Source: Vibrio sp. SCSIO 43137
Lineage (GTDB): Bacteria; Pseudomonadota; Gammaproteobacteria; Enterobacterales; Vibrionaceae
Direction: 5' to 3'
NCBI RefSeq assembly: GCF_028201475.1
Contig: NZ_CP116383.1
Location: forward strand, 620,001-684,000
DNA length: 64,000 nt
Position 1 is the first letter of the stretch. Every line of letters starts with the position of its first letter. Both the position numbers and the translations under genes were made by a program. The notes under the pieces were generated by a model. That model was not told where the DNA came from and did no database searches. It saw only the letters and a program-made list of their open reading frames with translations. Below are positions 10,637 to 20,187 of the stretch, piece after piece.

Positions 10637-11584
10637 ATGTTTCAGATAATGAAAGCAGACAAAACGATCGACTTTATGCGTTGGTCTAAATTAGCGTCTG
10701 TTTTGTCGGTAATTATGATTGCTACTGCAATCTTTACCTTGTCCACCAAGTGGTTGAACTGGGGACTGGACTTTACCGGCGGTACGTTAATCGAAGTAGG
10801 TTTTGAGCAGCCGGCCGATCTGGAAAAAATCCGTGGTGCCCTGCAGGAAAAAGGCTTTGGTGATGCAACGGTTCAGAACTTTGGTTCTGCCCGTGAAGTG
10901 ATGGTTCGTCTGCGTCCGCGTGAAGATGCTCAGGGTGAAAAACTGGGTAACCAAATCCTGACAGCACTGGAGCAGGGCACAGGTGAAGCGGTAGAGATGC
11001 GCCGGATTGAGTTTGTCGGCCCGAATGTGGGTGATGAACTGACAGAAGCGGGTGGCCTGGCCATTCTGGTCTCACTGATCTGTATCCTGATTTACGTATC
11101 TATGCGTTTTGAATGGCGTCTTGCGGCGGGTGCGGTATTAGCACTTACCCACGACGTTATTATTACCCTTGGTGTATTCTCACTGATGCAGATTGAGGTT
11201 GACCTGACCATTGTCGCAGCACTGCTGACGGTGGTAGGTTACTCACTCAACGATACCATTGTTGTATTTGACCGTATCCGTGAAAACTTCCGTAAGATGC
11301 GTAAAGGTGACTCGGCTGAAGTGATGAACAGTTCAATCACTCAGACACTAAGCCGTACCCTGATTACCTCAGCGACAACCCTGTTCGTGGTTATTGCCCT
11401 GTTTACACAGGGTGGTGCTTTGATCCACGGTTTCGCTACTGCACTTCTGTTAGGTATTACCGTTGGTACATACTCTTCAATCTATGTTGCTTCGGCTCTG
11501 GCTCTGAAACTGGGTATCCAGCGTGAGCACCTGATGCCACCTCAGATTGAGAAAGAAGGCGCAGAGTTTGACGAGATGCCTTAA
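10637..11584 (+). CDS. secF: SecF, protein-export membrane protein
   Basis: Partner of SecD in the export accessory complex. 315 aa, with an N-terminal membrane segment (LASVLSVIMIATAIFTLS), the DFTGGTLIEVGF periplasmic start, and C-terminal helices with VVGYSLNDTIVVFDRIRENFRKM, the SecF signature. Start ATG at 10637 has AAGGA upstream and follows secD by 9 bp. A terminator closes the operon. Confidence 0.97.
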   Translation: MFQIMKADKTIDFMRWSKLASVLSVIMIATAIFTLSTKWLNWGLDFTGGTLIEVGFEQPADLEKIRGALQEKGFGDATVQNFGSAREVMVRLRPREDAQGEKLGNQILTALEQGTGEAVEMRRIEFVGPNVGDELTEAGGLAILVSLICILIYVSMRFEWRLAAGAVLALTHDVIITLGVFSLMQIEVDLTIVAALLTVVGYSLNDTIVVFDRIRENFRKMRKGDSAEVMNSSITQTLSRTLITSATTLFVVIALFTQGGALIHGFATALLLGITVGTYSSIYVASALALKLGIQREHLMPPQIEKEGAEFDEMP

Positions 11585-11610
11585 CTGGTAAACCTGCAAA
11601 CTAAACTGAG

Positions 11611-11637
11611 AACCGTAGCTTAGGCTGCGGTTTTTTT
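11611..11637 (+). terminator. Terminator after secF
   Basis: AACCGTAGC-tta-GGCTGCGGTT followed by seven T, 27 bp after the secF stop. Confidence 0.85.
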
Positions 11638-11757
11638 ATGCCGCTATTTTAAGAGCGGATATGAGGCGAAACTATCAATTAATTATCAAATATATAGCTT
11701 TAGTGGCAGCTGCTCTTATAGGATAGTGATGGATTAGATCTGGTTTATGGAGAAACA

Positions 11758-12474
11758 ATGATTATTTTAAGGCAATCCAAAAAGCAGTTTGACGGCATCA
11801 ATGCCAGCCCGTTTTGTGCTAAGCTGGAGCTGTTTCTTAGCTATTACAAGATTCCCTATACCGTAAAGTTCGCCCTGCCGAATCAGGGACCCTACAAGAA
11901 AATACCTTATATTGAACAGGATGGAGAGGTACTGGGTGACTCTGAACTGATTATCGAGCAGTTGCTTAAACAGCATAATATTCAGCAGGGGCTGACAGAG
12001 CAGCAGCATGCACAGGGCAGGGCATGGCAGATGATGCTTGAACAGCACCTGAACTGGATATTGGTCTATTGTCGCTGGATCCCTGAGGCAGAATGGCAAC
12101 GGCTGGAGCCGGCATTTTTCAAAGGGTATAAGTGGCCTTTACGGGCTTTGATTGGCCGTTATGCCAGAAATTTGGTGAGAAAAAATTTATATACTCAGGG
12201 GCTGGGGCGTTTTACGACACAACAGATTTTACTTGAGGGAGATAAAGACCTACAAGCGTTAAGTGATCATTTATCGGCAAACCGGTTTATCTGCGGGGAG
12301 CAATTTAGTCGGTACGACTTTTTTGCTTACGTTATGATCATATGCATCAACAGCAAGGATATGCCGACCAGATTAACGGAATATATACAGAAGTATCCGG
12401 TACTGCTTGAGTATCAGCAGCGTGTGGAAGCCGAGTTAGCGATCGGTTACCACAACGAGAGTATTGCCTGCTGA
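11758..12474 (+). CDS. Glutathione S-transferase-like protein (FAXC/metaxin-type)
   Basis: 238 aa with a thioredoxin-fold N-terminal domain: SPFCAKLELFLSYYKIPY resembles the CxxC/SxxC region of GST relatives, and GPYKKIPYIEQDGEVLGDSELIIEQL matches the cis-Pro and D-S glutathione/strand region. An all-helical C-terminal half contains FICGEQFSRYDFFAYVMI. The pattern fits the failed-axon-connections/Tom37-like GST group found in many proteobacteria, whose substrates are unknown. GGAGAAACA precedes the ATG. It appears monocistronic, closed by a terminator. The exact activity is not known. Confidence 0.75.
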   Translation: MIILRQSKKQFDGINASPFCAKLELFLSYYKIPYTVKFALPNQGPYKKIPYIEQDGEVLGDSELIIEQLLKQHNIQQGLTEQQHAQGRAWQMMLEQHLNWILVYCRWIPEAEWQRLEPAFFKGYKWPLRALIGRYARNLVRKNLYTQGLGRFTTQQILLEGDKDLQALSDHLSANRFICGEQFSRYDFFAYVMIICINSKDMPTRLTEYIQKYPVLLEYQQRVEAELAIGYHNESIAC

Positions 12475-12488
12475 GTACCCGAAACTAA

Positions 12489-12514
12489 AAAGCCTCTGTC
12501 TGAGACAGAGGCTT
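12489..12514 (+). terminator. Bidirectional-type hairpin between GST-like gene and suhB
   Basis: AAGCCTCTGTC-tga-GACAGAGGCTT is a near-perfect inverted repeat with A and T flanks. It lies between convergent genes and can serve both. Confidence 0.8.
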
Positions 12515-12535
12515 AACCGGAAGTGCTATAACTGA

Positions 12536-13339
12536 TTATTTCAGAATTGCAGAGTTACCGTTTTCACGTACGTGCTTAAGGATGGCTTTAACGCCACGTG
12601 CACTTGAACCAACAATGTTGCCGGAATCCATGTAGTTAGTACCGCCAGAGAAGTCTGTCAGGATAGCACCGGCTTCGCGGGCAATCAGTTCACCTGCTGC
12701 CATATCCCAAGGCTTAAGGCCAAGCTCGAAGTAACCGTCAACACGGCCGGCTGCAAGGTAGCAAAGATCCAGAGCAGCAGAACCAGTACGACGGAAATCA
12801 GCACATTCAGTAAACAGAGCGCCTACGATCTTAATATAAGATTCAGAGTGCTGCTTTTGCTTGAACGGGAAACCAGTAGCAAGAACAGTACCTTGCAGGT
12901 CTTTAAGTTGTTTAACACGGATTCTTGCGTTGTTTAGCTGAGCACCGGAGCCGCGCTGGGCAGTAAACAGTTCGTTCTGCATTGGATCGTAAACACAGGC
13001 AACTTCAGTTTTACCGTTAATACGAACAGCAATAGATACAGAGAAGTGTGGGAAGCCTTTCAGGAAGTTAGTCGTTCCATCTAATGGGTCGATAATCCAC
13101 TGAATACCGCTGTCTTTGCCTTCAGTCAGTCCGCTCTCTTCAGCCACAATAGTGTGCTCAGGATAAGAACCTTTGATGGTATCGATGATGATTGTTTCAG
13201 CTTCTTTGTCTACGTTGGTTACAAAGTCATTTGTACCCTTTTGTGAAGCTTCAATTTTGTCAGTCGTTTCTAGTGATTTTGCAATATGATTGCCTGCTTT
13301 TCGCGCAGCGCGAATAGCAATATTTAGCATAGGATGCAT
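12536..13339 (-). CDS. suhB: Inositol-1-monophosphatase / SuhB
   Basis: Mg-dependent phosphatase of the IMPase family; in E. coli SuhB also joins the rRNA antitermination complex. 267 aa starting MHPMLNIAIRAARKAG. Metal-site motifs are visible: VAEESG, the signature WIIDPLDGTTNFLKGFPHF, and the C-terminal WDMAAGELIAREAGA. The ATG at 13339 is used; AAGAT-type sequence upstream is weak. It is divergent from trmJ, an arrangement kept in E. coli. Confidence 0.95.
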   Translation of the reverse strand: MHPMLNIAIRAARKAGNHIAKSLETTDKIEASQKGTNDFVTNVDKEAETIIIDTIKGSYPEHTIVAEESGLTEGKDSGIQWIIDPLDGTTNFLKGFPHFSVSIAVRINGKTEVACVYDPMQNELFTAQRGSGAQLNNARIRVKQLKDLQGTVLATGFPFKQKQHSESYIKIVGALFTECADFRRTGSAALDLCYLAAGRVDGYFELGLKPWDMAAGELIAREAGAILTDFSGGTNYMDSGNIVGSSARGVKAILKHVRENGNSAILK

Positions 13340-13539
13340 AAATTAATACCCAAAAGATGTTAAAGAACGGAAAGCGGCGGCGAGTATATCAGGAAATAGA
13401 AAAAAGTGAAGCGGTTAATTTTTGTTCAGGATGATTTAATCGTTTTCGATCTGACCTCAGGTTACTTAGTTAAGCTTCTCGCGCCTTGTAGTCTGCTATG
13501 TTAACATTCGTCGGTTTTTAATTTTCGGTTTATTAACCC

Positions 13540-14268
13540 ATGCTCAACAATGTAAAAATCATTCTGGTCGGAACCTCTCATTCAGGAAATATTGGTTCTG
13601 CTGCCCGTGCCATGAAGGTGATGGGGCTTTCTCAACTTGTTCTGGTTGACCCTCAATGTGAAGTAGACGAACAAACCCTTGCTCTTGCTGCCGGCGCTGC
13701 AGATATTGCAGAAAATGCCACTATTGTTTCTACTCTGGAAGAGGCCATCAGTGATTGTGCGTTAGTGGTTGGTTCCAGTGCCCGTTCACGTACCCTTGAA
13801 TGGCCTATGCTGGAGCCGAGAGAGTGTGGTGAAAAGTTTGCTCAGGAGAGCAGCCAGCATCCGGTAGCATTAGTGTTTGGCAGGGAGAGAACCGGCCTGA
13901 CTAATGAAGAGCTGCAGAAGTGTCATTTCCATGTATGTATTCCGGCTAACCCTGAATATAGCTCGCTGAATCTTGCAATGGCGGTACAGACTCTTGCCTA
14001 TGAAGTAAGAGTGGCGCACCTGAATCTGCAGCAGGCTGAGTTTGAAGAGAAAGAAGAAGTCTACCCACGTCACAAAGAACTAGAGATGTTCTATCAGCAC
14101 CTTGAAAAAGTGATTACCGATACCCAGTTTATCTCGCAGGATAAGCCAAACATGGTGATGACAAAGCTGAGACGACTATTTAGTCGCGCCCGTCCGGAAA
14201 TAGGCGAAATTAATATTCTCAGGGGCATTTTATCGTCCATAGAAAAGCAGAATAAGTCTGGTAAATAA
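13540..14268 (+). CDS. trmJ: tRNA (cytidine/uridine-2'-O)-methyltransferase TrmJ
   Basis: SPOUT-class methyltransferase that 2'-O-methylates position 32 of certain tRNAs. 242 aa: an N-terminal knot fold with [21 protein letters not shown] and [14 protein letters not shown], and the SAM-binding [17 protein letters not shown] near residue 140, followed by a helical extension. It lies directly upstream of the isc operon, as in E. coli, with the IscR operators in the gap between. Confidence 0.95.
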   Translation: MLNNVKIILVGTSHSGNIGSAARAMKVMGLSQLVLVDPQCEVDEQTLALAAGAADIAENATIVSTLEEAISDCALVVGSSARSRTLEWPMLEPRECGEKFAQESSQHPVALVFGRERTGLTNEELQKCHFHVCIPANPEYSSLNLAMAVQTLAYEVRVAHLNLQQAEFEEKEEVYPRHKELEMFYQHLEKVITDTQFISQDKPNMVMTKLRRLFSRARPEIGEINILRGILSSIEKQNKSGK

Positions 14269-14289
14269 CCATTTTTACAAAAAGGTTAA

Positions 14290-14339
14290 ATACCTGACTA
14301 TTTTAGTCAAATAAATACTTGACCAGTTTAGTCAGGTAT
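14290..14339 (+). promoter_or_regulatory. Two tandem type-1 IscR binding sites
   Basis: Two abutting 25-bp sites at 14290-14314 and 14315-14339 both fit the known [2Fe-2S]-IscR type-1 pattern, with GACTA-N4-AGTC and GACCA-N4-AGTC cores flanked by ATAC and TAT/ATA ends. They sit between trmJ and iscR, 41 bp before the chosen iscR start, and predict autorepression of the isc operon when clusters are plentiful. The second site overlaps an alternative upstream ATG at 14338, which argues against that start. Confidence 0.88.
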
Positions 14340-14379
14340 GAAAAACTTTATTCATGTAAACACGTGGATAGAGTGTGAT

Positions 14380-14886
14380 ATGAGACTGACATCTAAAGGA
14401 AGATATGCTGTAACAGCAATGCTTGACGTTGCGCTTCACTCGCAATCAAGCCCGGTGCCATTGGCAGATATTTCTGAGCGGCAGGGAATTTCGCTCTCTT
14501 ATCTGGAGCAGCTATTTTCCAAGCTGCGTAAAGCCAGTTTGGTAGACAGCGTCCGTGGTCCCGGTGGCGGATACCGGTTGGGACAAGACGCATTTAATAT
14601 TTCTATTGGTACTATCATTGCCGCCGTCGATGAGTCGGTAGATGCGACAAAATGTTCAGGCAAAGGCGACTGTCAGGGGGGAACGCGTTGTTTAACCCAT
14701 ACCCTCTGGCGCGATCTAAGCACCCGAATCAGTGATTTTCTGAATAACATCACTCTGGGTCAGTTGATGAATGATAATGAAGTACTGGAAATTTCTGACC
14801 GTCAGGAACTAGAACTGGTGGTTAACCATGGGTTTTCTCAAACAATAACAAGTACTGCACCCATCAGTACAAATGCTCGCTCATAG
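14380..14886 (+). CDS. iscR: IscR, Fe-S cluster-sensing transcription regulator
   Basis: Rrf2-family regulator that carries a [2Fe-2S] cluster and represses the isc operon. With the ATG at 14380 the protein is 168 aa, begins [15 protein letters not shown] as in E. coli, and its cluster ligands fall exactly at Cys92, Cys98 and Cys104 ([14 protein letters not shown]); the winged helix has [16 protein letters not shown]. The frame is open 14 codons further upstream, but that start lies in the operator. It heads iscRSUA-hscBA-fdx-iscX. Confidence 0.96.
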   Translation: MRLTSKGRYAVTAMLDVALHSQSSPVPLADISERQGISLSYLEQLFSKLRKASLVDSVRGPGGGYRLGQDAFNISIGTIIAAVDESVDATKCSGKGDCQGGTRCLTHTLWRDLSTRISDFLNNITLGQLMNDNEVLEISDRQELELVVNHGFSQTITSTAPISTNARS

Positions 14887-14914
14887 CGGCAATGTTTTTA
14901 CATTGGAGTAATAG

Positions 14915-16129
14915 ATGAAACTGCCTATATATTTTGACTATTCGGCTACCTGCCCGGTAGATGAACGTGTTGCTGAAAAAATGGTTCAATTTATGACCAT
15001 GGATGGGACGTTTGGTAACCCTGCCTCCCGTTCTCACCGTTATGGCTGGCAAGCTGAAGAAGCAGTTGATACCGCTCGTGAGCAGATTGCTGATCTGCTA
15101 AACGCAGATCCAAGAGAAATCATTTTTACCTCAGGTGCAACAGAGTCAGATAACCTGGCGATTAAAGGTGTTGCTCACTTTTATGGTAAGAAAGGTAAAC
15201 ACATCATTACCAGTAAAACGGAACACAAAGCCGTTTTAGATACCTGCCGCCAATTAGAGCGTGAAGGTTACGAAGTCACTTATATGGCACCAGAAGCAAA
15301 TGGTCTGATTGACCTGAATAAGCTTCAGCAAGAGATGCGTGATGACACCATCCTTGTTTCTATCATGCATGTGAACAACGAAATCGGTGTTATTCAGGAT
15401 ATCTCTGCCATTGGCGAGCTGTGCCGTGAACGTAAAGTCGTTTTCCATGTAGATGCGGCACAGTCTGCAGGCAAACTGCCTATCGATGTGCAGGAAATGA
15501 AGGTTGACCTTATTTCACTTTCCGGCCACAAAATGTATGGCCCTAAAGGTATTGGTGCACTTTATGTACGCCGTAAACCACGTATCCGTCTTGAAGCACA
15601 GATGCACGGTGGTGGTCATGAGCGTGGTTTCCGCTCTGGTACTCTTGCCACTCATCAGATTGTTGGTATGGGTGAAGCTGCCCGTGTTGCCAAACAAGAT
15701 ATGCAGAAAGATCTGGATCATGCCAAAGCTCTTCGCGAGCGTATGCTGGAAGGTCTGAAAGATCTGGAAGCTGTAACGATTAACGGCGACTTAGAGCAAC
15801 GTCTGGCGAATAACCTGAACATCAGTTTCGCTTTTGTTGAGGGTGAATCACTGCTGATGTCACTGAAAGATCTGGCGGTTTCTTCCGGTTCAGCCTGTAC
15901 ATCAGCAAGCCTTGAGCCTTCGTATGTTCTGAGAGCTCTAGGACTAGATGACGAACTGGCACACAGTTCTATCCGCTTTTCATTCGGACGTTATACCACG
16001 GAAGAAGAAGTTGATTATGCAGTGACACAAATTATAGCTGCTGTGAATAAACTGAGAGACATGTCTCCTCTATGGGATATGTACAAGGAAGGGGTTGATT
16101 TGAGCACCGTTGAGTGGGCTCATCATTAA
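14915..16129 (+). CDS. iscS: Cysteine desulfurase IscS
   Basis: PLP enzyme that removes sulfur from cysteine and passes it to IscU and tRNA thiolation partners. 404 aa, the normal size. The PLP lysine lies in [12 protein letters not shown], the substrate region is [11 protein letters not shown], and the mobile active-site cysteine loop is [31 protein letters not shown] upstream gives a good ribosome site. Second gene of the isc operon. Confidence 0.97.
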   Translation: MKLPIYFDYSATCPVDERVAEKMVQFMTMDGTFGNPASRSHRYGWQAEEAVDTAREQIADLLNADPREIIFTSGATESDNLAIKGVAHFYGKKGKHIITSKTEHKAVLDTCRQLEREGYEVTYMAPEANGLIDLNKLQQEMRDDTILVSIMHVNNEIGVIQDISAIGELCRERKVVFHVDAAQSAGKLPIDVQEMKVDLISLSGHKMYGPKGIGALYVRRKPRIRLEAQMHGGGHERGFRSGTLATHQIVGMGEAARVAKQDMQKDLDHAKALRERMLEGLKDLEAVTINGDLEQRLANNLNISFAFVEGESLLMSLKDLAVSSGSACTSASLEPSYVLRALGLDDELAHSSIRFSFGRYTTEEEVDYAVTQIIAAVNKLRDMSPLWDMYKEGVDLSTVEWAHH

Positions 16130-16166
16130 TCTCAGGTTACAAGAATAGAGGAACGAGGAAGTAATT

Positions 16167-16550
16167 ATGGCTTACAGTGAAAAAGTGATCGATCACTACG
16201 AAAACCCACGTAACGTAGGTTCATTTGATAAAGAAGATCCAAGTGTTGGTAGTGGCATGGTTGGTGCACCGGCATGTGGTGACGTGATGAAGCTTCAGAT
16301 AAAAGTAACGCCGGAAGGCATTATCGAAGATGCGAAATTTAAGACTTACGGTTGTGGTTCTGCAATCGCCTCAAGCTCGCTGGTTACTGAGTGGGTAAAA
16401 GGTAAAAGTGTTGATGAAGCTGCAGCGATTAAAAACTCTGAAATCGCTGAAGAGCTTGAACTGCCACCAGTGAAGGTTCACTGCTCAATTCTGGCAGAAG
16501 ACGCTATTAAAGCAGCGGTATCTGACTATAAGAAGAAGCATCAGGAATAA
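16167..16550 (+). CDS. iscU: Fe-S cluster scaffold IscU
   Basis: Scaffold on which new [2Fe-2S] clusters form before transfer by HscA/HscB. 127 aa. The three ligand cysteines are present in GAPACGDVMKLQI, KTYGCGSAIASSSL and PVKVHCSILAEDAI; LPPVKVH holds the HscA-recognition segment LPPVK. Ribosome site GAGGAAG precedes the ATG. Confidence 0.97.
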   Translation: MAYSEKVIDHYENPRNVGSFDKEDPSVGSGMVGAPACGDVMKLQIKVTPEGIIEDAKFKTYGCGSAIASSSLVTEWVKGKSVDEAAAIKNSEIAEELELPPVKVHCSILAEDAIKAAVSDYKKKHQE

Positions 16551-16564
16551 CACGTTTTCGCTAC

Positions 16565-16584
16565 GGGGGAGGGTTTCCTCCCTC
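16565..16584 (+). other. Short hairpin between iscU and iscA
   Basis: GGGAGG-gttt-CCTCCC, extendable by two pairs, lies 14 bp after the iscU stop with no T run. It could slow decay or cause partial attenuation and so set the ratio of iscU to iscA; this is inferred from position only. Confidence 0.5.
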
Positions 16585-16619
16585 TCTAATTAAAAAGATA
16601 ACAAGCAAAAGGTTGTAGT

Positions 16620-16943
16620 ATGGCCATCACCATGACAGAAGCGGCAGCAAGCAGAGTAAAAACTTTTCTGGATAACAGAGGAAAAGGAATAGGCTTGCGT
16701 CTTGGTGTGAAAACAACGGGTTGTTCCGGCATGGCTTATGTACTTGAGTTTGTCGATCAACTGAATGACGAAGATCAGGTTTTTGATATCAGTGACATAA
16801 AGTTGATAGTTGACCCTAAAAGTCTGGTTTATCTGGATGGTACCGAGTTAGACTTTGTAAAAGAAGGATTAAACGAAGGTTTTCAGTTTAATAACCCGAA
16901 CGTTAAAGACGAGTGTGGTTGTGGTGAAAGCTTTACCGTCTGA
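16620..16943 (+). CDS. iscA: A-type Fe-S carrier IscA
   Basis: Carrier that delivers clusters, mainly to [4Fe-4S] targets. 107 aa, with the three family cysteines in [14 protein letters not shown] and [10 protein letters not shown] at the C terminus. Fourth gene of the isc operon, between iscU and hscB. Confidence 0.97.
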   Translation: MAITMTEAAASRVKTFLDNRGKGIGLRLGVKTTGCSGMAYVLEFVDQLNDEDQVFDISDIKLIVDPKSLVYLDGTELDFVKEGLNEGFQFNNPNVKDECGCGESFTV

Positions 16944-16996
16944 GTTACTGTTAATCAGTTAATTTATTCAGATATCGATATTTAGGTCATAACTTG

Positions 16997-17500
16997 ATGA
17001 ATCATTTTGAATTATTCGGGCTACCAATCCAGTTTGAACTGGATGGTAGCCTTCTTTCTACTCAGTTCAGAGAGCTGCAAAAGCAGTTTCATCCTGACAA
17101 CTTTTCCACAGCCTCAGAGCGTGACCGGTTAATGTCGGTTCAGAAAGCGGCGCAGATCAATGACGCTTATCAGGTGTTGAAGCAGCCGGTTTCCCGCCTT
17201 GAGTATATTCTTCAGCTAAACGGGCTGGATATACGTGGTGAGCAGAAAACACTGCAGGATCCTATGTTTTTGATGCAGCAGATGGAGCTGCGTGAAGAGC
17301 TGGAAGAGATCAGTGACGAAGAGGCTCTGCTGGATTTTGACGCTAAAGTAAATAAGCTTTATAAACAACATCTGCTTGAAGTTCAGCAGCAACTGCAAGA
17401 CGCTATGTGGGAAGCTGCCGCAGAGCAGGTCAGAAAACTAAAATTTATAGAAAAGCTTAAGCAAGAGATAGAACAAACTGAAGATCGACTGTTCGGTTGA
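16997..17500 (+). CDS. hscB: J-type co-chaperone HscB
   Basis: Stimulates the ATPase of HscA and brings it IscU. The J domain occupies the first ~75 residues with HPD at 32-34 (QFHPDNF); a helical IscU-binding domain follows with LMQQMELREELEEI. The ATG at 16997 is preferred over an adjacent in-frame TTG at 16994, giving 167 aa. The upstream AGGTCATAA is only a weak ribosome site, so translation may be modest. hscA follows 29 bp later. Confidence 0.95.
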   Translation: MNHFELFGLPIQFELDGSLLSTQFRELQKQFHPDNFSTASERDRLMSVQKAAQINDAYQVLKQPVSRLEYILQLNGLDIRGEQKTLQDPMFLMQQMELREELEEISDEEALLDFDAKVNKLYKQHLLEVQQQLQDAMWEAAAEQVRKLKFIEKLKQEIEQTEDRLFG

Positions 17501-17529
17501 GGTTGCTTGATTAAAATATAGGAAGCCCA

Positions 17530-19380
17530 ATGTTACTTCAAATTTCGGAGCCGGGACTAAGTCCTGCACCGCATGAACAAAAGCTTGCAGTAGGTATCGA
17601 CCTTGGAACAACTAATTCATTAGTTGCCTCTGTCCGTAGCGGTACCGCTTCTCCCCTTTCTGATGAAAGCGGCAACAATATTCTACCTTCAGTTGTTCAC
17701 TACACAGAAGAGGGGCATCAGGTTGGTGCCTTGGCTAGAGCGAATGCCCAGTCAGATCCCGCTAATACCGTAATATCTGTTAAGCGTCTAATCGGCCGTT
17801 CTTTGGACGATATCCAGAAGCGTTACCCATCTCTGCCATATCAGTTTAAAGCCAGTGATAATGGCCTTCCCCTGCTGCAAACCGCGGCGGGTATTAAAAA
17901 TCCGATTCAGGTATCGGCAGATATTCTGAAAGCGTTGAATGAAAGAGCCGAAGCGAGTCTGGGCGGAAGTTTAGAAGGTGTGGTTATTACCGTTCCTGCT
18001 TATTTTGATGATGCCCAGCGTGCCGGAACCAAAGATGCGGCGACTCTTGCCGGATTGAAAGTACTTCGCCTTCTTAATGAACCCACTGCTGCCGCTATCG
18101 CTTATGGTCTGGATTCAGGTCAGGAAGGGGTGATTGCGGTTTATGATCTGGGTGGCGGTACCTTTGATATTTCGATTCTCCGCTTATCAAAAGGTGTATT
18201 TGAAGTACTGGCAACCGGTGGCGACTCTGCCCTTGGCGGTGATGACTTTGACCATCTGGTCGCCGACCATCTGCAAGCAGAAATCGGCCTTGATAGCCCA
18301 CTTTCTGATGAACAGAACAGGGCTTTACTGGATGCGGCGACAGAAGCGAAGATCAACTTATCTAAGCAGGAGAGTACAGAAGTTACGGTTCTTGGCTGGA
18401 CAGGTACGCTTACCCGTAGCCAGTTTGAAGAGCTGATTCGCCCTCTGGTAAAGAAGACGCTGCTCTCTTGCCGTCGCTCCCTGAAAGATGCCGGGGTTGA
18501 CGCAGACGAAGTAAATGAAGTGGTTATGGTCGGTGGTTCTACCCGTACCCTTCTTGTCAGAGAGATGGTAGGCGAGTTTTTCGGCCGTACACCATTAACC
18601 AGCATTAACCCGGATGAGGTGGTTGCCATAGGAGCCGCGATTCAGGCGGACGTTCTGGTGGGTAATAAGCCTGACTCAGAAATGCTGCTGCTGGATGTGA
18701 TTCCCCTTTCCCTTGGCATTGAAACCATGGGCGGACTGGTTGAGAAAATCATTCCGAGAAACACCACTATCCCTGTCGCCAGAGCTCAGGAATTTACCAC
18801 CTTTAAAGATGGCCAGACAGGTATGCTGGTTCATACAGTTCAGGGTGAACGTGAGTTGGTGGACGATTGCCGCTCTTTAGCGCGATTCTCCCTTAAAGGT
18901 ATTCCGCCGATGGCGGCAGGTGCTGCTCATATCAGGGTAACTTATCAAGTGGATGCTGACGGCTTGTTGTCCGTGACGGCAATGGAAAAGAGCACAGGTG
19001 TGCAGGCAGAAATTCAGGTGAAACCTTCTTACGGCTTAAGTGACGATGAAGTAGCCGGAATGCTGAAAGATTCCATGACCTACGCCAAAGAAGATATGCT
19101 GGCACGTGCTCTTGCAGAGCAGCGTGTGGAAGCAGACAGAGTAATTGAAGGGCTGCTGGCAGCGATGCAGGCAGACGGCGATGAACTGTTAAACGATGAA
19201 GAGCGTCAGCAACTGCTGAAAGCCATTGAATCGCTTATCGAGTTACGCAACGGTGATAACGCAGATGCCATTGAGCAGGGTATAAAAGAGACTGATAAAG
19301 CCAGTCAGGAATTTGCTTCACGCCGCATGGACGTATCGATTCGTAAAGCGTTATCCGGCCAGTCTGTTGATAATGTATAG
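17530..19380 (+). CDS. hscA: Hsp70-class chaperone HscA
   Basis: Specialised Hsp70 that drives cluster release from IscU. 616 aa, the HscA length. ATPase motifs: [29 protein letters not shown] and [14 protein letters not shown]; the substrate domain begins after [20 protein letters not shown] precedes the ATG at 17530. It sits between hscB and fdx as usual. Confidence 0.97.
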   Translation: MLLQISEPGLSPAPHEQKLAVGIDLGTTNSLVASVRSGTASPLSDESGNNILPSVVHYTEEGHQVGALARANAQSDPANTVISVKRLIGRSLDDIQKRYPSLPYQFKASDNGLPLLQTAAGIKNPIQVSADILKALNERAEASLGGSLEGVVITVPAYFDDAQRAGTKDAATLAGLKVLRLLNEPTAAAIAYGLDSGQEGVIAVYDLGGGTFDISILRLSKGVFEVLATGGDSALGGDDFDHLVADHLQAEIGLDSPLSDEQNRALLDAATEAKINLSKQESTEVTVLGWTGTLTRSQFEELIRPLVKKTLLSCRRSLKDAGVDADEVNEVVMVGGSTRTLLVREMVGEFFGRTPLTSINPDEVVAIGAAIQADVLVGNKPDSEMLLLDVIPLSLGIETMGGLVEKIIPRNTTIPVARAQEFTTFKDGQTGMLVHTVQGERELVDDCRSLARFSLKGIPPMAAGAAHIRVTYQVDADGLLSVTAMEKSTGVQAEIQVKPSYGLSDDEVAGMLKDSMTYAKEDMLARALAEQRVEADRVIEGLLAAMQADGDELLNDEERQQLLKAIESLIELRNGDNADAIEQGIKETDKASQEFASRRMDVSIRKALSGQSVDNV

Positions 19381-19404
19381 CCCTTTGCTGATTAAGGAAA
19401 AAAT

Positions 19405-19743
19405 ATGCCTAAAATAGTTGTATTGCCACATGAAGAACTTTGCCCGGAAGGCGCTGTATTAGAAGCCGAGTCGGGAGAAACAGTTCTGGATGTTGCGCTG
19501 AAAAATGGTATCGGCATTGAGCATGCCTGTGAAAAATCCTGCGCCTGCACTACCTGTCATGTCGTGGTTCGTGAAGGCTTTGATTCACTTGAAGAGAGTG
19601 ATGAGCTGGAAGATGACATGCTGGATAAAGCCTGGGGTTTAGAGCCTGAATCAAGGCTGGGTTGTCAGGCAAAAGTTGCCGATGAAGATTTGGTGGTTGA
19701 GATCCCTAAGTACACCCTTAACCACGCTGCAGAAGATCATTAA
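19405..19743 (+). CDS. fdx: ISC [2Fe-2S] ferredoxin
   Basis: Adrenodoxin-type ferredoxin supplying electrons for cluster assembly. 112 aa; the ligands are in CEKSCACTTC (C-x5-C-x2-C) and the distant LGCQAK. Located between hscA and iscX with AAGGAAAAA upstream. Confidence 0.97.
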   Translation: MPKIVVLPHEELCPEGAVLEAESGETVLDVALKNGIGIEHACEKSCACTTCHVVVREGFDSLEESDELEDDMLDKAWGLEPESRLGCQAKVADEDLVVEIPKYTLNHAAEDH

Positions 19744-19770
19744 TCTAAAAAGATTTAGAGGATAGCCAGT

Positions 19771-19965
19771 ATGAAATGGACAGATTCCCGTGACATAGCC
19801 ATAGAGTTATGTGATTTATATCCAGATCTTGACCCTAAAACGGTGCGATTTACCGATATGCATAAGTGGATCACAGAACTGGAAGAGTTTGATGACGATC
19901 CTCAGCGATCAAATGAAAAAATCTTAGAAGCCATTCTTCTCTGCTGGCTGGATGAAGTTGATTAA
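19771..19965 (+). CDS. iscX: IscX
   Basis: Small acidic protein (64 aa) that binds IscS and iron and tunes cluster synthesis. The family pattern [22 protein letters not shown]...[10 protein letters not shown] and the C-terminal [13 protein letters not shown] are complete. Last gene of the isc unit before a strong terminator. Confidence 0.96.
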   Translation: MKWTDSRDIAIELCDLYPDLDPKTVRFTDMHKWITELEEFDDDPQRSNEKILEAILLCWLDEVD

Positions 19966-20000
19966 TCATCCAATCAGGATTGAGATAAAGGGTTCATTTG

Positions 20001-20027
20001 ATAGAAGGGCAATTGCCCTTCTATTTT
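20001..20027 (+). terminator. Terminator of the isc operon
   Basis: A perfect inverted repeat with arms ATAGAAGGGCAA and TTGCCCTTCTAT, followed by TTTTG, lies 35 bp after iscX. The following 160 bp before pepB contain no other clear element. Confidence 0.85.
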
Positions 20028-20187
20028 GTATATGCCTGAGTGATTTAGATTATCAGAGCTGACAGTAAATCAGAGAAACTCTTGGCTGTTTTCAGAGTCA
20101 AAATCGTTCAGAAGCGAAAAACCTCAGGGCAGAACTCTGACGGAAAGATAAGCGACAGAAAGTCGCAACAGAAGACAAGGAGTAACC

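Noticed and set aside
14338..14379. Upstream ATG for IscR
   Set aside because: It lies within the second IscR operator and would shift the conserved N terminus and cysteine numbering.
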